Assembly (NCBI GenBank): GCA_026419785.1
Contig: JAODTK010005682.1
Location: 62,001-126,000 of the forward strand
Direction: 5' to 3'
Origin: Sclerodactyla briareus
Lineage: Eukaryota; Echinodermata; Holothuroidea; Dendrochirotida; Sclerodactylidae
Length of the DNA stretch: 64,000 nucleotides
The notes below the pieces were generated by a model, which was given only the letters and a program-made list of their open reading frames with translations, was not told the origin of the DNA and made no database searches. Below, in pieces: positions 12,501-25,900 of this stretch. The position numbers and the translations under genes are program-made. Positions within the stretch are counted from its first letter, which is position 1. Every line of letters starts with the position of its first letter.

Positions 12501-15500
12501 TTAGAGACATATTCATTGGGCCTTACAAGGTGACCATCATGTAAAAATTTAAAAAAAAAAAAACCCAAAGGTTTTGACACAATTCAAGAAATAAAGAATC
12601 ACAAAAATTACATGGCATTTACAAGTATTTAGTGTTTGCGGAAGTCCACTCCGTGTCAAATGTTCAATACCAAAGTGCAACACCCTAACTTCATGTCAGT
12701 GGTGCATAACATGATCATAACTTATTTGACAGCAGTGTTCAGCATTGCTTTATACCTGGTTCTAATTACTTAATATACTAAATATAATTACTTACATACA
12801 TTTAGAAACCGCTAAAGATCTCATCCCAAGTGTTCATCCACTTAATAACCCCTCCCATAGTTGGCTATCAGATCTGATATTGTTTATTGAGGGGTGCAGA
12901 GCACTGATGGGACCCGATTATCAACACTAGAGGCGCCCTAGCACTCCTGGGCATGACATCACCCCATTCAACTCCACCGATTCCCCAGCTGGCGGCTCAA
13001 AGAACAGGGAAGCGTGAACACGCCTCGACCTGCGGGTGGACATAGCGCACGTGTCACGACTGCCTCATGACAAAGGATTTGATGTGGTGGCTTGTCTGAG
13101 TCACCCCGTCCCAACTCCAGAAGTTGAATTTCAATATAAAATGCTGATTTTGTTGCTCGAACACTATGGCTAGGTGCTGAATATTTCCTCCATCCAGATT
13201 TGTCCCACATCAGCCGCTCGGTTCTGAGAATTCGATGGGGTTTCCAGATCTATGGTGGTCCAGTGATCACGCTTCTTTCTTCAATCTTCACGTAAGTTGC
13301 ACATGGTATATATTTATAATAATAAATGTCGTTCTTATATAGCCCAACGTATCCAGCCATCAGCTGCTCAAGGCGCTTCAACACCTTACCCGCTCATTGG
13401 AACCAGGTACGCACTCCGAACAATCTCCCGGAGAGTAGTGGCTCCGCTATATCATCGCGCGATTGTATCAGGCCCTCACAGGGTTCCCATTTATACAAAC
13501 ACTTGGTGGAGAGAAGCCTTGAGATTAATACCACCTCTCAAGGTACTAGAACGCGTACTCGACCCACAACTCTGGATTACGACTCGAGGTTTGACCGCTA
13601 GGCCGTCACGCTCTCTGCTGAGTGGCCTAGCGGTCAAACCTCAGCTTCACAATTTTTTTAAGAACAGAATTTTATAATAATACTTTTTTTTACGCGGGAG
13701 GGGAAGGGGGGCTAATAAGATGACTATGTTGAAGAGTATTGGATTTTTTTCATTTGTTACCAACTTTGGTTTGTATGTGCTAAATAAAATATGGGGGGGG
13801 GGCTGATAAGGTAGCTATGTTTGAAGAAGTATTTATCTTTTTTTCTTTCTTCATTTGTTCAACTCCCTAATGTGATCAAGCAAATTATGGGAGGGTGGGG
13901 GGGGGCTGCTATATAGCTTGTTTGAAGAGGTCAGAATTTTTTCCTTCATTTGTTACAATTACAGACTGCGTATTGTATGACTTAATAAATGAAAGAAACG
14001 AGTGGAACTATAACAAACTAAAACTTATAGGTAGGGAAAACTAAGCATGGTTGGTCATTAAGCTATAAAGGCATTATAAGTTAAGTGTTAGTGCTCATAC
14101 TTGATGTGATTGACGTTTGTGTATTACAAGCCTCCAATGGAGATTGCCAGGTTTAATTTGTGGTCATCTAACAGACCTAGCGGCCGAGAGACTGTTTTGT
14201 GGTCCTTCTATAAAGACTGAATTACACACCACGTTGGTGGCAATCAGCATCTTCTTCTATTGGTGTCACGTCATCACTATTGGCCATGCAACCAATGAAG
14301 ATGCACACAGAGAACCTATGCAGTAGGGTAGCCCAAATTTCACACCCACAGGTTTTCTTTTTCTTTTTCATGTCACCATGGAAGAATATCTCACATTTAC
14401 ATAGACTAAAATGCACCTGATATGTATCACATTAATGGTTCAGTGGAGAGATTTCTCTAAATAACGTAGAAAATCAACCCAATTCAGAGGAAAGAGAGTC
14501 AGAAAGAGTAATTTGATATATATTCAGTACATATTTTTAAACAGTGTATCTGCCTTATGACTGGCTCCAGCATGCGTTTTTCAGGCATTATGTCATCCTC
14601 ACAATTCCAAGTCAGGTACTTTATTTTGTCTTGTCCATGTCTTTGTCACTCCATCTTTTGGGCCATCTTTGGATCAGCGTATCGCAACGTCAACATTTTA
14701 TTGTTAGATTTTTTCATCGTGATTTCATTTATACAAAAAAAAACCCTCGTGGTATTTTTGTGTCCCGATAAACTTGAAACCCTTTATATTCACAAAGTTG
14801 GCAGGAACAGACTCCTATCTTTGGCATGCCTCTGAATCCTAAGCAATTTTTTTTATTCCTTACAAAGTCGAGGAACTAATCAGTCATAACAGCGTGTGGT
14901 GTGTGGGTGGGTGACGCCTAGCCTTGTTAACAGCCTTGATCCCACTTGTATAGATCACGTTCATAGTGGATTTTATTTATGGGTCCCCCATATGGGATAC
15001 ATGATCCCTATTGTTTTGGGGTAAGGGTCAAGTATATCTGGGGTCCGGAGAGTCAAATCTGAAATCTTCTCACAATCACGAGTCGCATAAATGCCTGATC
15101 AATCAGTTTGGGAATTTATTAATGCAACTTTTAAGCTTGTTAACAGACTCTCTGCATGGATGTAGTTTCATATGTATTGGTATGTGGTTCCCTATTTTGA
15201 GTACACATTGATTCCTATTGTGAATCTTGAAATGACTTTAGTTAGCCTTATCAAGTCCGATCATCCAAGGAACACTAAGCCTTTTTTGGATTTTCCTGGT
15301 TTCTGCTTCTTCAGAGCGCTATCGACTCCGTGTGCATCTGTGAGGCCATGTGGCCCATCATGGAGGAGTTCAGGGGGCGTTTGGCCCGCTTTCAGAAGCA
15401 GTCTGGTACCAAGGATTTCCAGTGTCCTTCAACAGTAACTACCACTACAGGAGAACTTTGACCATCGAGATGCATTGGAGGTGAGGCCAAACTGCTATCT

Positions 15501-18500
15501 GTGTGATTTGTTTAAATCTTCTACCAGCAGGGGTATAAATCTTTCTTGCCTCCTCATTGTGAGTGGGGCTACCAGCACATGCCTTGACAGCATATCTCTG
15601 TTGTGCTCAGTTTGATGTCACGTCACGCTGAGGCCCCTTGCCTTCGAGGGACAACTGATGAATGATGATGATGAGTAATGAAGAGGCTAATCTATCATTA
15701 AGCTGGAAAAAAATGAATACGTCGTCCAAACGCCAAAGTTGGTACGAATTTCCTACGGAGTTCCAGTACTTTGAAGTTTGTGCATGTGTATTGTGCAAGA
15801 TCGAAAAGCATCCAGCATGCAATAATAAATGATGTCTACTTGAACAACCTGCAAACAATCTTTGTTCTCTATTGAAATTCAAACATTATTTCACTCGAAA
15901 AGCTTTTAGTTGTGAGAGAGAATTTGCTGTGGGGGTGGGATGGTGGTGTTGATGGTTACTTTAGTGAGAGAAAGAAAAACAGAACTAGGCCTAAATGTTG
16001 ATTTAATCAACAAAATGAAAACCCTGAAATTACATGACATAACTTCCATGTTCCACTTATGACATGATGCATTATGTGGCCAATTGGGATTCCCCATTTC
16101 TCTCCATAATAGACCAAAAATTGAAGACACATAACTCCACATAGGAACCTCAAATGAAGGGGTGTGGACCTATAGATACAGTTTTCCATTCTCCATGCTA
16201 TAACCGTGTATCAGACGCCTGCAGTTGTCCTTTAAAGGATGACCCTGCTAATTGCACTTTTGAGCCAGTGTTGCTAAGGAGGGAAATCAGGTTTTCATCT
16301 GACTGGAGAGTGAAGCAAGCAGATGTGCAGGAAGAAAGATGAGTGCCTCAAACCAGAAGAGTGTGGGGGGGGGGGGGGGGGGGAGACAATGGTACTACCA
16401 TATGTTGCAATCCTTGCTACCTTCCTGGAAACTTCCTAATGTAGGCGCTGGCTGAAAAAGAAAATAAATATTGTTGTATGGAAGCGAGCCCACCGGCAGT
16501 CAAACCCTGAAAAAAAGTGTCTTGCCCGGCGGCCGGCAGAACTGTCACCGTTCGGGTAACACCATTGCGACACACGACGAACAATAACATTGCACTAAAG
16601 CTCACACCCGTTATTAATTCGAAATACAATAGCTAACCCATTAAACTGACTACTATATAATATACTTTCTAATGAACTGAGGTGCATTTGGAAGTGAGCC
16701 ACCGATTAGGCCGGGAAACTTCATGATAACCCCATCCTACAGACCTTGCCTGGTAACAGCTTCCTTCACAATAAAACATCACTCAATCTATTAGAGCTGT
16801 GACAACTGAATGAAAGAGAAACGTTGCGTAGCTAGTATTGTGTTATACAAAAAAAAATTCCATGCCCATGAATAAAAAAAACATGATGCATGATGCAAAG
16901 TGGAAGTTATTTCTGAACTACATATTGTACATGAATTAGTGTTATAATCCCTGTAGTTCTTCGCCATATTTGTGTCTATGCCAGGGTGAGAGGGCTTCTA
17001 CCGGCATGTAGGATGGCCATATGGAGTAGGTGATCATGTATTCTTTTTGGGAAAGAACAAAGTCACTTTATAGGGTCAAAGTCTAAAAACCTGTGAAAAC
17101 CATGATAACCTTTGGGTGGGAAGAATAGGAGGGCCTCATTACTAGGCATGTGAGAGGCTATACAAAGCAGATGTTCCTGTGATTGTGTGAGGACCAACAG
17201 CACCTAAGGTCAATAGTGTTGAGGTATGTGAAAGCTCTGCCCGTTGTTATCCCATTTTAAAGCCAGTTTGGAGCCTAGGACCAACACTTGAATTCATTTG
17301 TTTCCATAGTTATATTCATGTATCATCAGGGAGGGCTTCCTATTGGACAGGCAGTGTATTATTGTAGTGCATATTGTTATTCAGCATAAACACGTGTATA
17401 CCAATGAGCTTCATCTGTAAAGTACATGTCGCCAAAAGTGTAGATTCAAATAACATCTAAAATTGTTAAGCACAGGATGACATAAACCAAAACATAGGCA
17501 ATATTGTAATAGGGTAGTTTCATTTAAGTAAAAGGGAAGGGAAGCTGGAAACTTCTGGATGATGGAAACAGGTGCACTAGTGTGAGCGAAAGGTACTCAT
17601 CACAGCTGAGTGAGCTGCTGAACCAGCAGCCAGAATTATTGAGCTATACTGATAATTGGCATTTGTTTCCACCTGCCTGGAACAAAAATCAGAAATCCCG
17701 TCTTGTTGGGATCTGAACACCCATCATCTGGCTTTGGGCATGATCGCCAGTCTACTGGAGACGTTGGCGTTGTGACACATACCATGATATATAGACTCAT
17801 AGTCACTACCCCTATTTTTTAATTATGTTCAAAAGCAGTCATCAGCCGAGAGGTACAAGGAACTTCTCGATCAGAGGTGCGAAGCAATTCCCGAAACCAT
17901 CCAGAGAAGGTTGCTGACGACGCTTCAAGGGACGAAGACACTGTCCTAGCAACATCTAGATACCCTCCTAGATGGTACATATAGACAGGTAAGAAATTCT
18001 AAATTGTGTTGTCAATTGAGGGGTAAGAATCAGAATGCATTTTAAGGCTTTAGAAGGTTAATCAAACCTAACATGTGGTCTCATAGATTGGTGATATATA
18101 GAAGTGTAATCAAGCTAGCATTGTGTTTTTGTTTTTTCCTTAAATAGAGAAAGGTGACAAGCCCTAGCATTGTGTTTGTCTATACGAAAGGTAATATGGA
18201 ATATCAATTTTAAGGCTTGTAGAAGGGATAATCAAACCTAACATGTGTGTCTCATGGATGGGTGATATATAGAAGTGATAACAAGCCTAGCATTGTGTGT
18301 CTATAGAAAGGTGATCAAGCCTGGAGTTGGGTCTATATGGAGTAATCAGGAATAGCATTTTAAGGCTGATGTAGAAGGGTAATAACAACCTAAAGGTGTG
18401 GATATAGAAGGGTGAGATATAGAAGTAGGTAATCAAAGCTAGCATTGGTGTCTATAGGGAAAGTTGATTCAAGTAGCATTGTGTGTCTATATGAGGTAAT

Positions 18501-19878
18501 CAGGAATAAGCAGGTTAGGCTGTAGAAGGGTAATCAAACCGAACATGTGTGTCGCATCGAAGAGTGATATATGAAGTGTAATCAAGCCTAGCATGGGTTG
18601 TCTATAGAAAGGTGATCAAGCATTGGGGTTGTCTATGCGAGTAATCAGGAAAACTAGCATTTTAAGGGTTGTAGAAGGCGTAATCAAAACTAACATGTGT
18701 GTATCATAGAAGGGTGATATATATAGGAGTGTAATCAAGCCTAGCATGTGGTTGTCTATAAGCAACGGTGATCCAGCCTAGCATTGTGTGTCCACTAGGA
18801 GAGGTATTCAGGATCGCATTTTGAGGCTTGTAGAAGGGTAATCAAACCAACATGTGTGTCTCATAGAACGGGTATATATAGCAGTGTAACAAGCCTAGAT
18901 TGTGTGTGATAGAAAGGTGATTCAAGCCTAGAATTGTGTGTCTATATGAGGTAATCAGAATAGATTTTAAGGCGTAGAGGGGTAATCAAACCACAGTGTG
19001 TAATCATAGAAGGGTATATATAGAAGTGTCAATCAAGCTAGCATGTTGTGTCTATATGGAGGGAACAGGATGCATTTAAGGCTGTAGAAGGGTAATCAAA
19101 ACCAACTGTGTGTATCAAGAAGGGGTGTATATAGTGTAATCAAGCCTAGCATTGTGCATCTATAGAGAGGTAATCAAGTTCAACATTGGGTCAAAGGATG
19201 AGTAATCAAACCCTAACCTGGGGGGCTCTGGCGGGTTATATATCGGAAGTGTATCAAGCATAGCATTATGTGTCTATAGGGAGGTAATCAGGAATAGCAT
19301 TTTAAGGCTGTAAGAAGGGTATCAAACCTAACATGTGTGTCTCTGGAAGGGTGGTATATAGGAGTGTAATATTGTGGTCTATAGATAGGTAATCAAGTCT
19401 AACATTGTGGGTCAAATGGATGAGTAATCAACATAACATGTGGCCTATAGGAAGATAATCCAGCCTAAAATGACATGTCAGTGGAGAGTATACGAGCTGG
19501 AATTGTGTTGTCTACAAGTTCAGGGCTAATCAGGTCTACACTGTATGTCCATAGGACGGTAATCACGCCGAACATTTTATGTCTTCAAGAAGGGTAGTAG
19601 ATACAATCCTTGACATTGTCGGTCTCTAGGACGGTTAATCATGCCTAACATTGGTGTCTATAATGAAGGTAATCAAACCTAGCAATGTGTGGCTAGAGGA
19701 AGTAATCAAGCCAACATTTCATGTCTTAAAGAAGGTTACATCCTGACATTGTCGGTCTATAGGACGTTTCTCCCATGCGTAACAATGTGTGTCTATATGA
19801 GGGTAATCAAACCTAACAATGTTTGGAGATAGCAAAAGTAGTCAGCATAAAAACCCCCCCCCCCACCCCCCCCCCCCC

Positions 19879-19909
<31 letters not shown>

Positions 19910-22900
19910 ACCCCTTTCAGTCACTTCAAACAGGTAATCAATCCTGACACTTGTCGGTCTATAGGACAGTGATATGCCTGACATTGTGTGTCTATATGGC
20001 AGTGGACACACTAACATCGTGGATCTATAGGAAGGTTCTATATGGATGTACAAGGATATGGCTCTATAGACCATGGGTAGCACACTTCTGATAGATACCA
20101 GTAAATAAATACCAGTGAATGGTGGCCTCGCCGAGCCACACGGTTAGCAATAAATATAGGTGTTATCAGTATAATTTAAAACTCTTCACTGACTCCTGGG
20201 GGAGGTTATGATGGTATGTAAGGGCAGTTTATTCTTGGGTTATCTTATATGAGGCGAAGTCAAATAAACATATAATGGAAATAGTGAGTCTGTGTTCTAT
20301 CCACCATATGTTAATGAAAGGGATAACTGAATAGGTTGTTGCAGTCCCACAGTGTGGGTTTGGAAAGGAACCGGCCAGCTAAGTATAGGAAAATGAGACC
20401 GCTACAGTGTATGCCTGGTTGCACAGTTGAAGCAAAAAAATAGGACCACATTGTTGTGAATCAGATACCTTTGCATAATGATGCAAATTATAATAGAATA
20501 ATGAATGGCCTACAGTGCTGCTAAACCTTGAAATTTTTACACGCGACAAATATGCCCAAGTTTCCATGTGATTCCAACAAACTTTAGAAATCTGCAGAAA
20601 TATGCCCAAAATAAGAACATCATGACTTATCAGGACAGAGATGTACATATCAACCATATTTTGTGGAAATTTAAACTATTAAAAGAGCATGAACTTGGCA
20701 TATATTATGCTCAAAAATCGAAGCATGGTCAGGAAGATTGTATTGCCCATATACAGACATATGATTAGAAGACACACACACACACAACACGACATCACAC
20801 AAGGAAAGGACCACTATGTTGCCTCCTTTGGAAAACAGAGTTCAGGCGCACAAAAGGCACAATACCACCAGGTCACAGCCGCATATTTTGTCCTTTGGTA
20901 ACCAGATTCTGAAGCTTGCGAAGGTGTAGAGGAGAACCAGGCAACCCTAGTTGATGGCTCCATGGGGATGGCCTGTGCCACGCACATCATCAACACGCTC
21001 ATCGCACTCAAGTACCAGCTGACCCAGACAGAGGTGGATATGCTTGAAGCAAGTCTAACGGCCGATGTTATTGTGATGGTGACAGGTAGGGTGTTTATAA
21101 GGCAAAATAAAAATAATTCATGTTTAGCGTCCCGCCCGCCTCCTGTTTAGGAGGATTCTGAAAATTTCTTTTTTTTTTTTCATTCAGGCCATAACTTTTT
21201 TGAAAGAATATTTTGAAAGTCTAACTCCATGGAATCAGTTTGCTCTTGACAAAGGAACAATTTGAAGCATGTTTCAGGTTAGTAGACCCTGTAGAAACAA
21301 AAAATAAAAAAAATAAAAGAGGTGGCCTCCTCTGAGAAAGGTCAAGTGGCCAAAACCCTGCTTCGACCGCTTCTTTTCCTCTTTGAAAGCCTTTAAGGTC
21401 TGGATTTGTGGCAGTTATTTAGAAATGGTTACTATGCAATTTCTGGTTATGAATGGCTATCAGTATGAGTCGCGTAAGTGGGATCACCCTACTGGTATAT
21501 AAACATCTTGATAAGCAATGGTCGGGTCGCCAAAAAAAGAAAGAAAAACAAAGAAAGGGGCTCGTCTCCTCATTTTCGAAAAAGGGGACCCGAAGCATGC
21601 TTTATTTCACTGGGCCTAATCTGTGGCAGTATCCGGACCCAACTGCTCAGGATCTTTACACCTGTAAATCTATCAGATTAGTCCATGCTGCCCTGCATCT
21701 CGTGCAACACTCGCCTGTTGCTTCTTAGCTATGCTGTCCTTGCAGTGTATCTGGTATGGCGGATTAGCTCAGTCGGTAGAGCTCTGGACTGCAAAAAAAA
21801 CATTTATTGTGAGTGCAAAATCCATTAAAAGACTTCTCCGCAGTGCTGTTGGACAAGGCTTGTTCCTGAATTTTCCCACGCCACCCATGGTATAGAAAAG
21901 GGTGGGACCTCGTGTGGTGACCTGTGAAGAGTAGTGAGGGCCATATCTGGCAGCCCCATTGATAAGTCCACAGCGGTGGCTCTTGAAATGGTGCGGCGAG
22001 AGTGAAAGAGAGGAAAAGATTAAACGGATGGAACGGATGTGGACAAGCACTAATGATCCGAGGTTTAATATCTGTAGAGCTCTTAGCGATCACACTTGGT
22101 CGTATGTGTTGTGTGTCGTTATGTGTGTGTGTCGTCTGTATGTGTGTTTCCGTTAGCAGGATTTTCCCGAAATGGTTTTAAGACCCTTTTCGGTAAATTT
22201 TGTTAGCAGTATCGGGGTTGGATGACACAATCTGATTAGATTTTGGGCACCAAAAGGTGTAAGTGGGGTAATAGCCTATTTGAATAATCATTGTAGGCTT
22301 GTAGCAAGATTACAGATGAACAAAGGTGCTTGGTGATTGGTTTGGGCACCGGAACATAGCTTGCAGGATGATAAGGTAGATGAACTGATTAGTAGAATTT
22401 TCAGATGAAATTGTTAATTAAGTGTCTAGTTTGCATAATTTATGCAAAAAAGTTCAATAGAGTTTCATGAAAAATTAAATCAGGGTCACTGGCAGGCACT
22501 GGAAATATGAAGTTGGTTGGGATTTGCATGAAACCTGGTGGGTATGGTTGGACATTTGGTTCCAAATCTTTTCTCATGAATTCAGGGTCATTGGAGGTCA
22601 TTCAGCATGTCTGATTTGTGATTAATTTAGCATTATGTTTGAAGTTGCCAGATTTTTATGGAACCTTGGGGTATGGCTTACCTTTGATTTAACATTCTTT
22701 AACATGGACTGGAAGGGAATTAAGTGTCTTTTTTGCATAAGTCTACGCGAAAATTTCAAGTTTGTTCGATTGTCATTGAAGCTTCTGGGTTGGTCTACCT
22801 TTAGTCCCCCCCCCCAAATTTCACATTGACTAGAGTCACTGGGGTTATTCAATGTGTATAATTCGCTTCATTCATGGAACGTATTAACGGGTTGTCCACC

Positions 22901-25900
22901 ATGGTCATGAGAAAATGGTCAATGAAGTTGAGTATTGTGGCTAATTGCATAATTTAGGAAATTTTCGTCACATGTCCACAAAACGTATACTCCTGTGGGA
23001 CATGGTCGCTAATCAGTCCTCATGAATTGAAATTGGTCACTGTTACTAAGCGTGTTTCTGTTAAATGCTACTACCAAAAGCTGAACGCGATACAAGGAAT
23101 TGATTATAATTGTTGCATGGTGACGTATGGAAGAAACCACTGATCACGAACCAGCGAGACACTTGGGGCGAATTGCCTTGTTAATATTATCATGGTGTGA
23201 AACTGACCTGTCGACGGGGTAACTTACTGAAAAAGACATGCCTACATAGCCATTGTTGTTGTGATATTAGTCAAGCTTCTCAACGTTTCTGTCAGTGGGA
23301 CAATTATTTTGTAGGTGGAGGCCTAAGTTCTATGAAGTATATGAAGGTCAAATATTGCCAAGATTACTGACAATATATTTCAATTACTTGGACACTGCCA
23401 GGTTAGGTTCATGTTGTATCTATAACATATGTCATCTGTTTTGTTGTTCTGTTGATAAGTAGTCAAAATGTACTTTCACCCCCTCTTCACCCCCTCTCTC
23501 TCTCTCACTCATAGGGTTGGGAGGAAACAGTTGGCGCTGCCATCAGCAGCCTGCTGCAGACCTGCTCGCAAAGTCTGGCAAGGACCAGCCCAACGTGACC
23601 CCGGGCGACCTGCGGATACCCCCCGACGGTACCAAGCTCAGGAAAACATATTACCCTGATGGTGGAAGAACCCCCACTCTGGGCAAGGGGGACGGCTGTT
23701 TGTTGAAGGCAGGAGCCAGGTGAGAAGTTTGAATGTAACTGTAGGCGCATCATCGGAGCTATTCACTTTACTGCAGCCGATGCGTCAATATGGACCTCCC
23801 CACAGGCTCTGTCTTAAAATAGCATATTTCACATTAGCTTGTTTGAAGTCAATGGTTATATGTTATTTATGATTGACTATGGCCTTTTTGTGGTTATGTG
23901 CCTTTTTATTATCACAGTGGGACTGAATCCCCGAAAACTTCAGCCAATTGAGTGCACCATTGCAAGGCTATTTCAAAAATGTCCTTGTGACAACACAGGA
24001 ACCATGTAATACAAATGATAAATCTATGTAGTAACTATGGAGGGAAACTATAGATAAGACTATCAGTCTGGGTTGAACTTCTGTTGCAAGATATCAAACT
24101 TAATATATGAGAATGCCAATTACTGTCTCTCTCAAGCCCAAGAGTAAATTGAAATTTTTGATGTCCCTTGTCATCTTGCTAGTTTAGTTTGAGGTTATCT
24201 ATTTTCATGATTATTTATTTGATTTCTATGGGTCAGGAAGCCAAGTGAGGCTCATCAAGGAACCCTGGTCGTATTGATCATGGATTCGCACTGGCAGTAT
24301 TCGCCTTCGCGAACTCTTTCTGATAGTGCTCAGATGATATCAAGGCAGGGGTGGAACTAATCCCAACCTGCTCCCAGGCCACCATTTATGACTCCTCCGA
24401 AAAGAGGATCGCCCATCTCTCGAAACATTAAACGTAAACTACTAACAGCCAACTGATGGAACTTATTGCAGCTATTCTGTACAAACCCAGTAAATCCATG
24501 CATCACAGCAGAACCATGAAATGACGATAGACTTTGCTCATCGCAACTGCACGTACAGCCGCCTAGGGAAGGAATGTCCACTGATGCGGAGTTCGAACCC
24601 AGAATGTTACCTTGCAAAGCGTCAACTGAAACCACTCGGCATTCTGCTGCAAGATTTAAAATCTGACATACGTCTATGAAAATCATATTAGCGCAGTGGA
24701 CGGAGCACACAGCTGAAAAAAAAGAATGCACCTGCTCCTCCCCCAAACTGATGGCAGTGCTTGTAGGAGTTTCTTTCTTATAGAAAGTTTTTACTATTAT
24801 TGAGTCCAGAACCGTATCCAGAGATAGGCTCGTGTATCTTTCTGCAGCAGTGTCTGGCCAGTTTCTCATTTGATTCTGTCAGTATATGTCTGTTAACTTC
24901 ATCGGGCATTGGTGATGTCATTAGTTATTATCAACTTTTAATATTAGGGCTGATCTCATAATGATACCTTGTATAGCAGTCCATCAAGTTGCTTCAGGAT
25001 GTAAATGTCAAATGTAACCACTGTTCTTTTTTCAGAAGATTTTCAGAACCAGGAAACTAGGATATTGCCTATTGTCTTTCACCATGGAGAGAAAAGCCGC
25101 CCCTCGACGAGGCCGGAACGAGACCATGTCTGGAATGTCCCAAGGACTTCACTGCAGTAATTCACGAGCTTCCAACGAATATGGGTGATTAGAATAATTG
25201 AGGTGAAATTAGTGTCTAATGGGGAACTGCGGGATTGTTGGAAGTTTGAAGGCACCAGTTTTCAATCAGTATATGAAATTTGTGTTAATCGCAGCCTTGC
25301 TGGAACTTGTCTGGAAATTTGTTGTTTTGTTCTGTGACAGTTTTTGAGGAGTGAAAAATGGAAAACAAATTTGACAATGACCAATAGAATGTTCTCACAG
25401 GCCTCCCTGAATCAAGGGTTGCCAGTTTGGGTAGTGAGGTTACTGTACTCGTGATTAGAGGAAGTATGTTCCCATAACAGGTGGGGTTGTGGTAAATACA
25501 TGGTTTCGTAAAAAGTCATTAATAATAGTTTGATAATTGTGAACACATTTGACAGTGAAAAATAGAAATGTTGTCACAGGCCTCCCTGAATCAAGGGTTG
25601 CCAGTTTGAGTAGTGAGGTTACTGTACTCGTGATTAGAGGAAGTATGTTCCCATAACAGGTGGGGTTGTGGTAAATACATGGTTTCGTAAAAGTTATTCT
25701 TAAAATTTGATTATGTAGACCATGTTGCCTGGCACATGCACACAAGAATACCAAAATCTTGAGGCCTCCTGTACATGAATGGTCCACGGACAGAACCACT
25801 GAATCCGTACTGCTAGCATCCTGTGGGAAGATTTTGATCACTTGAAGTTCTGAGGACATAGGGATATTGAGCCATTGTATGCAAAATTATGTGATGTTCT

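Larger units (their letters stand above)
12286..15314. other. BBS9 intron with SINE and tandem repeat
   Basis: The expected PTHB1 segment between KITIDTNKSPVS and QRYRI (about 40 residues) should be encoded here, but I could not read it in any + strand frame. The interval holds the SINE at 13325-13671 and the G-rich tandem array at 13690-13985. The remainder is AT-rich non-coding DNA. Confidence 0.5.

Noticed and set aside
17995-20050. CRISPR-like repeat array
   Set aside because: Units are contiguous and vary by substitution and indel, without unique spacers; it lies in an animal intron.
21755-21800. tRNA gene
   Set aside because: Only the 5' half with the A box is present; the sequence then turns into an A run and no T-arm or B box follows.
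24357-24869. 170-codon - strand open frame
   Set aside because: It covers a tRNA-derived SINE and shows no protein family features.
25036-25187. Possible BBS9 exon after the acceptor gttcttttttcag
   Set aside because: The acceptor is good, but no frame resembles PTHB1 and the donor is unclear.
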